A stretch of DNA of 64,000 nt from CAVPKN01 sp964588495 (GTDB lineage: Bacteria; Chlamydiota; Chlamydiia; Chlamydiales; JAAKFR01): the NCBI GenBank assembly GCA_964588495.1, contig CAZPPS010000010.1, forward strand, positions 9,457 to 73,456, given 5' to 3'. This document shows, piece after piece, positions 11,201 through 17,961 of the stretch; position 1 is the stretch's first letter; every line of letters begins with the position of its first letter. The position numbers and the translations under genes are program-made. The notes beneath the pieces were generated by a model. The model saw nothing but the letters and a program-made list of their open reading frames with translations, did no database searches and was not told where the DNA came from.

Positions 11201-12785
11201 AGGAAGCTGTTGGATCTTGGGTGTTTTCATCTTCAGTAAGCTTTTTTTCCCCTTTGCGCAAACACCGTTTGCGAGAAGGTTCATGGAAGGCAAAAAGAGT
11301 GGTTTTATGTGTCTGTTTTAATTTGTCAAAATGGCTGCAAATTTGGCTCCAGCAAACAGCATCTTCTCCTTTTGGGATAAAGGAGAACTGCAGTTTTGAA
11401 AAGTGGAGGGCAAACGGGGGAGAAAAACCTTTAAGCTGCGGGTATTTGGCCCGCATGCGTGTGTCAAGCTTGATATAAATAGAATGCATCAGAATCGATT
11501 TCTTGTGAAAGGGCAAGTCAGAGTTTCCAATCTCAAAAGCCCTGTGACAAAGTGTTTCAAATGAATCAGACGTGAGGGTATGAAAAGTTGTTTCAGTTTT
11601 AAGTGTTTGTAACTTGCGTATATCAGTATTTTCGACAATGGGCTTTGTGTCGAAAAAATCAAAATGGGTTCCGATTTCTAGGGTAGGGTTCTCAAGTACA
11701 TTTTCAAAAGGGGGTGGTGTCAGAAAATTGACAACATCGCTACATAGCTCAAGCTCATGCTCGTTTAAATATTTTTTTTCTCCCCTTTTAAGTGCAGAAA
11801 GAGAAAATTCCTGCAGCCCCTTGCTTAGCATGATCCAATCATCTTGAGATTCTTTTTCGAGGTGATAAAAGCTCAATAAACTGTAGAGCTTCTCGTTTAA
11901 AAAAAAGCGGGAGATGTCGTTTTTTGCGACCTTTTTTTCAATGAGAAAATCTCGAATGACAAGCTCGATTGCCATATCGGCGCAGGTATAGGAAATCTGA
12001 GGTTTTTTAGAGCGTAAATTCAGATCGGCTTCAAATGAGGGTGAAACTTTGCCTGCCGCATAAAAAGCACAATAAACATCGTGCGATGAATAAGCGTTGA
12101 AATCTGAGGATTCTCTTCTCAATGTGATTTGCCTTTGAAAAAGATCGATCCCCTCTTTGCCAAAAAATTTGGCTTCAGAAAAGGTGATGGGAAAACTTCT
12201 AAAATGGTGACGAGAATAATGAGGATCCCAAATCATCTGTAGATGGAGGTCGTGAAGACCGCCTCCCAGATTAAGAAAATGGACAGTGACCTCTTTGGCA
12301 GACGGATTGTGATCGATTCTGAGGGAAATGGCATGTCCTTGATTAAAAGAGCCCCCTTTGTAGCCTAAACAGGAATAGGCATAGCCTCGCAAAGAGAGAT
12401 CTTTTCGAATGGTTTTTAAAATATCTTCTGCTAATTCGTAATCGATTTGTGTGTTGTAGCTTTCTAGGGCCTGATGGAGTTCCTGTAAAATGGACTTTGG
12501 AATATTGATGGGGATTAAGAGCTCTTTTTCTTGAAGCCAAAGCTCAAGGAGCGGCATCCAATAAAAAATGCTTTTTTGGGGTGTGCTTCCTTCAAAGGTA
12601 GTATTATTGATGTAGGCTTTGAGAAAACGGAGGGCAAATTGGTGTGTGGAAATTTCAGGCCAGCTCTTGGCCTGCTCTATGATGCTATTGATATTCTTTT
12701 TTTCAGGTTGAATAACAGGAATTGCTATAGCGGTCGTATCGAGAGGAGGGGATGTAAAATTAAATAGATTATTAAAAATATGCAT
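5274..12785 (-). CDS. Giant 2503-residue protein with divergent helicase-like (DUF3638-like) ATPase region
   Basis: One uninterrupted frame encodes 2503 residues, no signal peptide and no clear membrane helices. Around residues 137-180 a motif reading GGSFNQGHAISLRI, then HFLNLGGGLHD, resembles segments seen in other large chlamydial proteins. The C-terminal half looks like a degenerate SF2 helicase. A P-loop-like LEAGGGKGTFLIPFL lies near residue 1595, LVDEGRVNLSPL (possible DEVD equivalent) near 1724, DVGGML near 2028, FVDPVHAVGFD near 2106 and GATRLRGL (motif VI-like) near 2138. The order and spacing recall the eukaryotic/chlamydial DUF3638-DUF3645 proteins; this is from memory. The P-loop lacks the usual GKS/GKT (it reads GKGT), so ATPase activity is uncertain. 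The middle third is helical, repeat-poor and unrecognised. It interrupts the conserved tsaB-rpsU gene order. Confidence 0.9.
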   Translation of the reverse strand: MHIFNNLFNFTSPPLDTTAIAIPVIQPEKKNINSIIEQAKSWPEISTHQFALRFLKAYINNTTFEGSTPQKSIFYWMPLLELWLQEKELLIPINIPKSILQELHQALESYNTQIDYELAEDILKTIRKDLSLRGYAYSCLGYKGGSFNQGHAISLRIDHNPSAKEVTVHFLNLGGGLHDLHLQMIWDPHYSRHHFRSFPITFSEAKFFGKEGIDLFQRQITLRRESSDFNAYSSHDVYCAFYAAGKVSPSFEADLNLRSKKPQISYTCADMAIELVIRDFLIEKKVAKNDISRFFLNEKLYSLLSFYHLEKESQDDWIMLSKGLQEFSLSALKRGEKKYLNEHELELCSDVVNFLTPPPFENVLENPTLEIGTHFDFFDTKPIVENTDIRKLQTLKTETTFHTLTSDSFETLCHRAFEIGNSDLPFHKKSILMHSIYIKLDTRMRAKYPQLKGFSPPFALHFSKLQFSFIPKGEDAVCWSQICSHFDKLKQTHKTTLFAFHEPSRKRCLRKGEKKLTEDENTQDPTASYLKFLRQFGPSHEYPFLWESKLPQDFYYYQYLAQMCWSLYLGGHIVSVGKPLCELEQDTKGDYYISYLETHLNSKWGLSFAPGALFDRKENNQNDLKIQNENQIYCRPLKRIKQDWVRIGLHPSLQITSLIQWVLANLDLVANTTVKEHIEKTLFTADALLIQRLKENPLLKERCRFLVNEGINFHSQNLKELLFFIRIGILIETHIEKAGFQIEKGLLKQYEEILLSRIIKKKDLSTLYSHLLFLYSVDLPSDLLSLKEWVKGGFWINYHPNDDKETPKWLLEGIYYPTGIINKFPQDQQWQSDLSSELSSELSFLHRGQVDHYTFDLENCLVLRNQKEILIPGQQVLWIPRGYEKVFCRSNIRKTFTIEDKEFSYLKTESPNPLFKCLFIKSADENTSNPSTLISNGRINILEVGPSGTTTIIKFLNREPTNFFSRFSRQDEFVVTDENTDTPWALISDGQVHKVDPSGKILPLKLLNAKKTNFFSRLGIKDEDVVCWINNKKQIHSLDILSLKLQFQGENHKGRWVVSSLNYPGFFIASDQTLSSLPTFDGALVLENDAAEKIVIIASNSLSQSDSNFFSQVFLSYQKLQVKVPYFLYRTESLKPESPEGHLFLAHLLASFRNFEEALKILKNWRCHHYCTDFFQSFCFLPDQSPEGLAFYLHLGIAFFQNQTQILQKGFSREKLKSDNPFFTWISDRYCDYLRLAGPVYPKIPEYIRPKPDEELFLLEALEDIDTLPYILAVRKKLVSSKSVLQEKFPISFQLFPKTIYTLNLHYYRVVSGPAFNPHFVRMTLCDIMYHFIELYERAKSGLYILDLFYLARSAHGNDKDEILAYTKLLYIIHKHPEHFPPFTSDELETNSAVFLKIVEIAKTFEKTTPFTESIFIMYWDRKMLTLPEPPKLQPIKWEFSSEHVQRLSFDPQFLEIKPHELQTLKSQIEEKANSIPPDLFKLNLRKKGKNLPLITVEGILTQAAERQNLNILREANPSLSESVIKELIIETLRYHILNCHLKKSKDLALLGTIDPIQNPEFLIFQSRTELIAKRAQLELISWLQNKTNCLFELEAGGGKGTFLIPFLQKQARKKGLTPVSISPPGLYKVDLKKQQIILKKGYGMSLQAFEVALKTETSADDLKQVFEKLEEYLVSDSLKIIPEVYYSIYLKYQLALENGDCEKVRYLSLILHLFEEKCLVLVDEGRVNLSPLMQAKIGIGTKRSLPECDIKIFTLIYKFLVDPESVLSDGRKVLDVAQILQNKQAMMSESEKECVRFFLIQKLVEHPFLNIPQEEQLAIKNWWHNPKALKSKWLEGEEHKKTAKARMIFLARHYFLHFYEFAMQTVGRMNHQKSRDGIEMPAHRRKSSEAYFEEPYIALILTIQGTLQRNPWADLKAIFDDLENVVLPKLTFCSSQLVATPQHLLKGFKDTTVCSAYLGPKEIYGKFEHSKYNSDFIPRVIDVLTEERNSQMINIASFFDPFGLFLKLWKQDSKIFDQLGMIIDVGGMLRDFESIQIAQDFFTFLEDEEVTLSYDGIVFFKEDELMIWFTGGDEPVAIPEGDLVVGLKVLGYQWEDLNLLTFVDPVHAVGFDALQKENARGLLLIGELLTIGDLAQGATRLRGLLHKKASIAAWIIDSRLSAQIEEDMNCVCTPKSLIRWTQKNEIEVQENELISSAYQQIDILVQKPARTALKGTLHDPKAQIKLWQRNYRKGFIKQFINDPLVRFGREESFEKTSVVLARYAQEEYKKYGYQKSWSEAVDLHAALKELILTFQKSIKELATYRVAGEQMQLYCQEEEVEEQQTVTTNGLIPETMLPIDENFSLEELFSANFSTPACKLFNSSFFTENLFLSHKFINTAKASRVSLKQKFLKPSLYFLVAHSQTNFIACVVSDREAAYFQKQLPSCRKGALFTADGALAQNGFPEEVFKKLIGSEWFEDIVCDLAFLVGTIKKGERMNKRVNNCENFQQLWQEIQDAQPKG

Positions 12786-12979
12786 TATTTATGGCTTTTT
12801 CACACGCTAACGTGTACTATTTTAGAATATTTGATATTATTTACCAAGTAGGAAACTTTTATTTAATATTGAAAATAGAACCTGAAACGCCTGCGGGATT
12901 TCAAAGGTTGAAAGGTAATCGGATAATTGTTAAAATCACTACTTTTCTTGTACAAGAACCAGATAAGGAACCATAAAGT

Positions 12980-13156
12980 ATGTCCAGTGTAAAAGTTCGA
13001 ATTGGAGAGACAATCGAAAAGGCTCTCAGAGCATTGAAGAAAAAACTTGATAAAGAAGGTGTCATGAAGGTTGCCAAATCGCACCGCTATTATGATAAGC
13101 CTTCTGTTAGAAAAAGAGCCAAATCAAAAGCAGCCGCCAAGTACCGTAACCGATGA
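12980..13156 (+). CDS. rpsU: 30S ribosomal protein S21
   Basis: This 58-residue basic protein reads MSSVKVRIGETIEKALRAL, then a lysine-rich middle, SHRYYDKPSVRKRAKSK and a basic tail. That is the S21 pattern: the GE..EKALR.LKKK core, then HRYYEKPS-like and RKRA elements. S21 sits on the small ribosomal subunit near the anti-Shine-Dalgarno and helps initiation. The ATG is at 12980 and the stop at 13154-13156, directly ahead of dnaJ as in C. trachomatis. The gene is divergent from the giant gene over a 194-base AT-rich spacer that should hold its promoter. Confidence 0.95.
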   Translation: MSSVKVRIGETIEKALRALKKKLDKEGVMKVAKSHRYYDKPSVRKRAKSKAAAKYRNR

Positions 13157-13170
13157 GAGAGCAAAAGCAG

Positions 13171-14328
13171 ATGGATTATTACGAAATCCTGGGGCTAGCC
13201 AAAGGGGCGAGCGCTGATGAGATTAAAAAAGCCTATCGTCAGAAGGCTTTGAAATTTCACCCCGACAAAAACCCTGGCAATCCCGATGCTGAAGCCCATT
13301 TTAAAGAGGTCTCTGAGGCTTATGAGGTTTTAAGCGACCCCAAGCGTAAAGAGATGTATGACCGTTACGGCAAAGAAGGTGTCTTTGCAGGAGCTCAAGG
13401 AGCAGGTCCTGCCGGTTTCGGCTCTATGGAAGATGCTCTACGCACCTTCATGGACGCTTTTGGAGGTGGCGGTGGGGGTGAGTCTATCTTCGATTCCCTC
13501 TTTGGAGGCATGGGAGGAGGACGTGGCGAAGGTTCACGTGCGCGGCAAGGGGCAAGTAAAAAAGCGACGATCCGGATCTCTTTTGAAGAAGCTGCTAAAG
13601 GTGTTGAAAAAGAACTTGCCATTACAAACTACATGACATGTGCCACCTGCCAAGGCTCTGGAGCTGCCTCTTCTGACAGTGTCAAGACCTGCCCACGTTG
13701 CGAAGGTCAGGGCCAGATTTTTCAAAGCAGAGGCTTTTTCAGTATGTCATCCCCCTGCCCACAGTGTGGTGGAGAGGGGAAAATTATCACCAATCCTTGC
13801 AAAGATTGTAAGGGTCAGGGACGTGTCCGTGAAAAGCAGCATGTCAAAGTGCACATTCCAGCGGGCGTAGACACAGGAATGCGTCTTAAAATGACCGGTT
13901 ATGGAGATGCGGGCGATGCAGGAGGCCCTCCTGGAGACCTTTATGTCTTCATCAATGTAGATAACCATCCTGTATTTGAACGGGAAGGGGACGATATCCT
14001 CTTAAGCTTGCCGATTGGTTTTTCTGAAGCTGCTTTAGGAACAAAAAAAGATATCCCGACTCTTGAAGAGACGTGCCGGTTGACCATCCCTGAAGGGGTC
14101 CAAAGCGGCAAAGAACTCCGCATTAAAGGAAAAGGATTTCCCAATGTCCACGGACGTGGCAAAGGGGATATGCTGGTCAAAATTATCGTTGAAACTCCGA
14201 CCCATTTGACTCCCAAACAAAAAGAGATGTTGGGCGAGTTTGGTAAAACTGAGGGCATTGATAACCATCCCAATAAAAGAAGCTTCATGGAAAAGCTCAA
14301 ATCCTTCTTCAAGGACCATCCCCTCTAG
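13171..14328 (+). CDS. dnaJ: Chaperone protein DnaJ (Hsp40)
   Basis: The protein has an N-terminal J domain with the HPD motif (KFHPDKNPG), a Gly/Phe-rich linker containing SMEDALRTFMDAFGG, four zinc-binding CxxCxGxG repeats (CATCQGSG, CPRCEGQG, CPQCGGEG, CKDCKGQG) and the C-terminal substrate-binding domain. It stimulates the DnaK ATPase. I place the start at ATG 13171 (MDYYEIL) because chlamydial DnaJ begins there. An upstream in-frame ATG at 13153 would add MREQKQ and overlap the rpsU stop as ATGA, so coupled translation from there is possible. No CIRCE inverted repeat was seen upstream. Confidence 0.95.
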   Translation: MDYYEILGLAKGASADEIKKAYRQKALKFHPDKNPGNPDAEAHFKEVSEAYEVLSDPKRKEMYDRYGKEGVFAGAQGAGPAGFGSMEDALRTFMDAFGGGGGGESIFDSLFGGMGGGRGEGSRARQGASKKATIRISFEEAAKGVEKELAITNYMTCATCQGSGAASSDSVKTCPRCEGQGQIFQSRGFFSMSSPCPQCGGEGKIITNPCKDCKGQGRVREKQHVKVHIPAGVDTGMRLKMTGYGDAGDAGGPPGDLYVFINVDNHPVFEREGDDILLSLPIGFSEAALGTKKDIPTLEETCRLTIPEGVQSGKELRIKGKGFPNVHGRGKGDMLVKIIVETPTHLTPKQKEMLGEFGKTEGIDNHPNKRSFMEKLKSFFKDHPL

Positions 14329-14379
14329 TGCCCCGATAGATGAGATGAGAGTGTCGGATTGAGTGTCAAAGTTGCGTAA

Positions 14380-14625
14380 CGAGCATGATATAAAGGATAT
14401 GCTTGATATGCAAGATAGAGAAAGAAAATTATAATTTTTATATTTCTTTCCAGCATATCAGATGTATCCTGCATACAAGTTCTATTTTGTTCGTGTTGTG
14501 ATCTAAAATAAATGAAACGCAGAGTCGCTAGAGGCGCAGGAGAGAGGAAAAATAGTAGAATTTTTTCTCTGCGTCTTTTTTTTATCATGCATATCAAGCA
14601 TATCTTTTATATCAAGCTCTCTTGC
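14380..14625 (+). repeat. Intergenic nested palindrome between dnaJ and pdhA/B
   Basis: The 391-base gap holds a large imperfect inverted repeat and no gene. Left arm 14384-14417 contains GATATAAAGGATATGCTTGA; right arm 14585-14619 contains TCAAGCATATCTTTTATATC. Inside is a second pair of arms, ACGCAGAGTCGC (14517-14528) against TTCTCTGCGTC (14566-14576), around GAGGCGCAGGAGAGAGG. It is built like the nested palindromes elsewhere in the window but with different arm sequences, so it is probably a separate family. It may also provide mRNA ends or processing sites. Confidence 0.7.
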
Positions 14626-14719
14626 GTTTATGGATTTTATCGTTAATTTAAAACGCAGTATCGAGTAAAATATCTTATCATGTCGCAAGGCGATCCTTCT
14701 TATCTTGTTAGAGGTTATT

Positions 14720-16747
14720 ATGAAAAAATTATCACTTTTATCCCAGACATCACAGCAGTTAGAGAAAACGCTCCGTCTTCTGCATCTTTCCCGGTTTGCT
14801 GATGAAAAAATGGCCAAGCTCGCCAAGCAGAATAAGGGGGGAACCTTCCAGCTTTCGGCAGCAGGACATGAGCTTGTGGGCGTTGTGTGTGCGCAGAGCT
14901 TGATTTCGGGCAAGGACTGGTCTCTTCCCTATTACCGTGATCAAGGTTTTGCTTTAGGGATTGGGTGTGAGCTGAAAGAGCTTTTTGGAGTGTTCCTGGG
15001 AAGAGCGACAAAAAATCACTCTGGTGGGCGGATGATGCCTCACCACTATTCAGACAAAGAAAGAAGAGTGGTTTGTCAATCCAGCGTTGTAGGCTCGCAA
15101 CTTTTGCATGCTGCTGGCAAGGCCCTTGCGATTAAAAATTTGGGCAAAGATGAGGTTGTTTATGTCTCTTGTGGCGATGGGGCTACCTCTCAGGGAGATT
15201 TCCATGAAGCGCTCAATTTTTCTGCGATCCATCAGCTTCCTGTAATTTTTGTGGTCCAAAATAATGGATGGGCCATTTCTGTCCCCATTGCGGAGCAAAC
15301 AGCGGGCGGCAATATTTGTGATGTAGCGCGTGGCTATCATGGCCTCCATGTCGAAGAAGTAGACGGCACCGATTTTTCAGAACTGGCCCGTGCCATGGAA
15401 GTTGCTGTAGCGAGAGGGCGGCAGCAGCTGGGACCCACTCTTTTGATGGCTCATGTGCCCCGTCTTGCAGCTCATAGCAATAGCGATAATCCCAAAAAAT
15501 ATTTAACCGATGAGCTTGAAAATCACGCCCTCGTGCGCGATCCGATTCCTATTTTTGAAGAGTGGCTGAGCACAAACGGACATTTGACGCTAGACAGGAT
15601 CTCCCAAATTAAAAAAGAGGCCTTTGAAGAAGTTGAAGAAGCGGCTCTTGAGGGAGAAAAAATGCCGTTCCCTGAAAAAGGGAGCAGCCGATTCCACGTA
15701 TTTGCCCCTTTCACCCCTCCTACTTCCCTTTTACCCGCAGCGGAGCCTGAAGGGGAAAAAATTGTCATCATGGACGCTGTCAATCACGCGCTCGTAGAAG
15801 AGATGGAGCACGACCCTCATGTTGTCGTTTTTGGGCAAGATGTGGCTCATGGCAAGGGGGGAGTTTTTGGTATTACACGAGGACTCACAGACAAGTTTGG
15901 CAAAGAGCGTTGTTTTAATACGCCCCTTGCAGAATCCACAATTGTAGGTTTGGCCATTGGCTTAGCTTTCGACGGCATTCACAAGCCTGTGGCTGAGATT
16001 CAGTTTGCCGATTATCTGTGGACAGGGATCAATCAGCTTTTCAACGAAGCAGCGAGCATCTACTACCGCTCAAACGGTGAATGGGAAGTGCCTATTGTCA
16101 TCCGGATGCCCTATGGAGGCTATATCCAGGGAGGCCCTTACCATTCTCAGAGCATCGAAGGCTTTATGGCCCATTGTCCAGGACTCAAAGTTGTCATCCC
16201 AAGCAACGCCGCCGACGCCAAAGGGCTTTTAAAAACAGCCATCCGCGATCCTAACCCGGTCGTCTTCCTCGAACACAAAGGTCTTTACCGGCAACAGAAG
16301 TTCTGCGCACGCGTCGAACCTTCCAAAGATTACCTGATTCCGTTTGGACAGGCTAACTGTGTCCGTTCAGGGACCGATCTGACTGTCATTTGCTGGGGGA
16401 TGATGGTTGTAATGGCCACAGAAATCGCCGACAAGCTCTCCCAGGAAGGGATTTCAGTTGAAGTGATCGATTTACGTACACTTGTCCCATTGGATAGCGC
16501 AGCCATCATCAATTCTGTTCAAAAAACAGGAAAGCTCCTTATTGCACACGAAGCTCCCAAAAGCTGTGGTTTCGGAGCTGAAATTGCAGCTCGTGTGAGC
16601 GAGTATGCCTTCGAATATTTGGATGCTCCGATTCGCCGTGTGGGAAGTTTTGAGAGTCCGGTTCCTTACAGCAAATCTCTGGAGAACGAGGTTTTGCCGC
16701 AGGTGAGCGATTTGGAGGCTGAGATCCGTGCCTTGTACAAGTACTAA
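14720..16747 (+). CDS. 2-oxoacid (pyruvate) dehydrogenase E1, fused alpha and beta subunits
   Basis: The 675-residue protein joins an E1-alpha domain (about 1-330) to an E1-beta domain (about 345-675). The alpha part has the thiamine-diphosphate site GDGATSQGDFHEALNF ending in NNGWAIS. The beta part has FGQDVAHGKGGVFGITRGL, FNTPLAESTIVG, RMPYGGYIQGGPYHSQS and the EVIDLRTLVPLD transketolase C-terminal element. The complex oxidatively decarboxylates pyruvate or branched 2-oxoacids; C. trachomatis CT340 has the same fusion next to dnaJ. ATG 14720 is preceded by GAGG at a good distance; an upstream TTG (14705) is less likely. A hairpin terminator follows. Confidence 0.92.
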   Translation: MKKLSLLSQTSQQLEKTLRLLHLSRFADEKMAKLAKQNKGGTFQLSAAGHELVGVVCAQSLISGKDWSLPYYRDQGFALGIGCELKELFGVFLGRATKNHSGGRMMPHHYSDKERRVVCQSSVVGSQLLHAAGKALAIKNLGKDEVVYVSCGDGATSQGDFHEALNFSAIHQLPVIFVVQNNGWAISVPIAEQTAGGNICDVARGYHGLHVEEVDGTDFSELARAMEVAVARGRQQLGPTLLMAHVPRLAAHSNSDNPKKYLTDELENHALVRDPIPIFEEWLSTNGHLTLDRISQIKKEAFEEVEEAALEGEKMPFPEKGSSRFHVFAPFTPPTSLLPAAEPEGEKIVIMDAVNHALVEEMEHDPHVVVFGQDVAHGKGGVFGITRGLTDKFGKERCFNTPLAESTIVGLAIGLAFDGIHKPVAEIQFADYLWTGINQLFNEAASIYYRSNGEWEVPIVIRMPYGGYIQGGPYHSQSIEGFMAHCPGLKVVIPSNAADAKGLLKTAIRDPNPVVFLEHKGLYRQQKFCARVEPSKDYLIPFGQANCVRSGTDLTVICWGMMVVMATEIADKLSQEGISVEVIDLRTLVPLDSAAIINSVQKTGKLLIAHEAPKSCGFGAEIAARVSEYAFEYLDAPIRRVGSFESPVPYSKSLENEVLPQVSDLEAEIRALYKY

Positions 16748-16811
16748 CGGTTGAGATCGGGATAAAGTTGCGTGAAAAGTTAACGATAAAAAGATAAGAA
16801 TGATAAAAAAA

Positions 16812-16844
16812 TGGGCCTAAAAATGATTTTAGGCCACATTTTTA
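16812..16844 (+). terminator. Rho-independent terminator after the E1 fusion gene
   Basis: A perfect stem GGCCTAAAA / TTTTAGGCC (16814-16835) with a 4-base loop is followed by ACATTTTTA. It lies 65 bases past the stop of the E1 gene and would end that transcript. Confidence 0.75.
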
Positions 16845-16860
16845 TTACTCGAAATTAATT

Positions 16861-16938
16861 GGAACGCAAAGACAGCAAAGACACAAAGAGAACAAAAAAG
16901 TATAATTTTTTCTTTTCGCCTTTGTGTCTTTGCGTTAT
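16861..16938 (+). repeat. Intergenic palindrome, family A (CACAAAGA arms), copy 2
   Basis: Left arm AACGCAAAGACAGCAAAGAC and right arm CCTTTGTGTCTTTGCGTT flank an A/T-rich centre. This is a short single-level copy between the E1 gene terminator and a small membrane-protein gene. Confidence 0.8.
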
Positions 16939-17028
16939 TATTTGTTTGCGGCAAGTAGCTTTATCGCTCTTATCCTTTTATCTTGGGTATCTCGCCACCA
17001 CGTGATCCTGTTCATCCTGTTAGCAAGT

Positions 17029-17352
17029 TTAGCCGGTAAGGCCGAGGACGCGTAGAGCAGGCACTAAGTGGTGGTTTTTCATGCAGGCAAAGAGGGAGCC
17101 GAAGAAGAGGGGAGAGAGCTGGAAGGCGCCTATTGCGATCATGGCAGGGGCTGCCGCTGCGTTTCCAATGGTGATGATGTTAGCAGCGACAAGAGAGCCA
17201 ATAACTAAAAGGGCCAAGCCTGCGATCAAGTCTGCTGCCAAAGCTAGTTTTAAATGCAGTGCTGGTTTGTTGTAGTCAGTTTCTTCGTTGCCATAATCTT
17301 TTACGATATTTTTTTCGGAACCACCAGCGCCAATAGTAACATATGTAAACAT
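17029..17352 (-). CDS. Small two-helix membrane protein (Inc-like), unknown function
   Basis: The 107-residue product has a polar N-terminus with an YGNEETDY stretch and a hydrophobic hairpin (LALAADLIAGLALLVIGSLV, then a Gly/Ala-rich second segment at about 65-90), and a short basic tail. This bilobed hydrophobic block resembles chlamydial inclusion-membrane (Inc) proteins and the 22801-23109 product, which also has the ALLVIG phrase. On the minus strand a purine-rich AAAGGAG site precedes the ATG. I do not recognise a specific family. Confidence 0.65.
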   Translation of the reverse strand: MFTYVTIGAGGSEKNIVKDYGNEETDYNKPALHLKLALAADLIAGLALLVIGSLVAANIITIGNAAAAPAMIAIGAFQLSPLFFGSLFACMKNHHLVPALRVLGLTG

Positions 17353-17424
17353 TTGCTAACTCCTTTATTAAAATTTTACAATATGCAATATTAATGATCA
17401 AGAGTTTATAAAGAATAAAATATT

Positions 17425-17961
17425 ATGTATCAATATAGAAATCCAAAAGTTTTGTTTAAGGGAAAGCGCATCGATGTGCTCTCTGTAGAGGCTGATCATC
17501 CGAGGGGTGGGGTGATTAAGCGGGAAGTGGTGTCTCATCCAGGAGCTGTCGTGATTCTCCCATTTTTGGATGCAGAGACCGTTGTTTTGATCAAAAATGA
17601 GAGGTATGTGGTCCAAAAAACTTTGTTAGAGCTTCCAGCTGGGACTTTGGAGGTGGAAGACACTTTGGAATGCGCTGCGCGTGAACTTGAGGAAGAGACC
17701 GGGTATCAAGCGAAAAAAATCACCCATCTTTTCGATTTTTACACCTCGCCTGGTTTTTGCAATGAGATCATCTATGCCTTTTTAGCTGAGGATTTGACAT
17801 TTGTGGGGCAAAATCTCGATGAGACGGAGAAAATCACAACCGTTGAGCTCAAATTTTCTGAGGCGTTACAGATGATCAAAGAGGGGGAGATCTCGGACGG
17901 CAAGACGATCGCGACTCTCCTTTATTTTGATGCTTACTGCCGCAATCAAAAGAGCTGTTAG
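17425..17961 (+). CDS. Nudix hydrolase, ADP-ribose pyrophosphatase type
   Basis: The 178-residue protein has a Nudix box, AGTLEVEDTLECAARELEEE followed by TGY, at about residues 74-95. The preceding LLELPAG and following FYTSPGFCNEIIYAFLA are typical of ADP-ribose/NDP-sugar pyrophosphatases, which cleave ADP-ribose to AMP and ribose 5-phosphate. The distance from the box glycine to its first glutamate is one residue shorter than consensus. The REL-EEETG metal-binding part is intact, so activity is expected. The 3' end overlaps the convergent comEC gene by 96 bases. Confidence 0.88.
   Translation: MYQYRNPKVLFKGKRIDVLSVEADHPRGGVIKREVVSHPGAVVILPFLDAETVVLIKNERYVVQKTLLELPAGTLEVEDTLECAARELEEETGYQAKKITHLFDFYTSPGFCNEIIYAFLAEDLTFVGQNLDETEKITTVELKFSEALQMIKEGEISDGKTIATLLYFDAYCRNQKSC

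Noticed and set aside
12786..12979. CIRCE heat-shock operator before rpsU-dnaJ
   Set aside because: No TTAGCACTC...GAGTGCTAA type inverted repeat is visible; the spacer is simply AT-rich.
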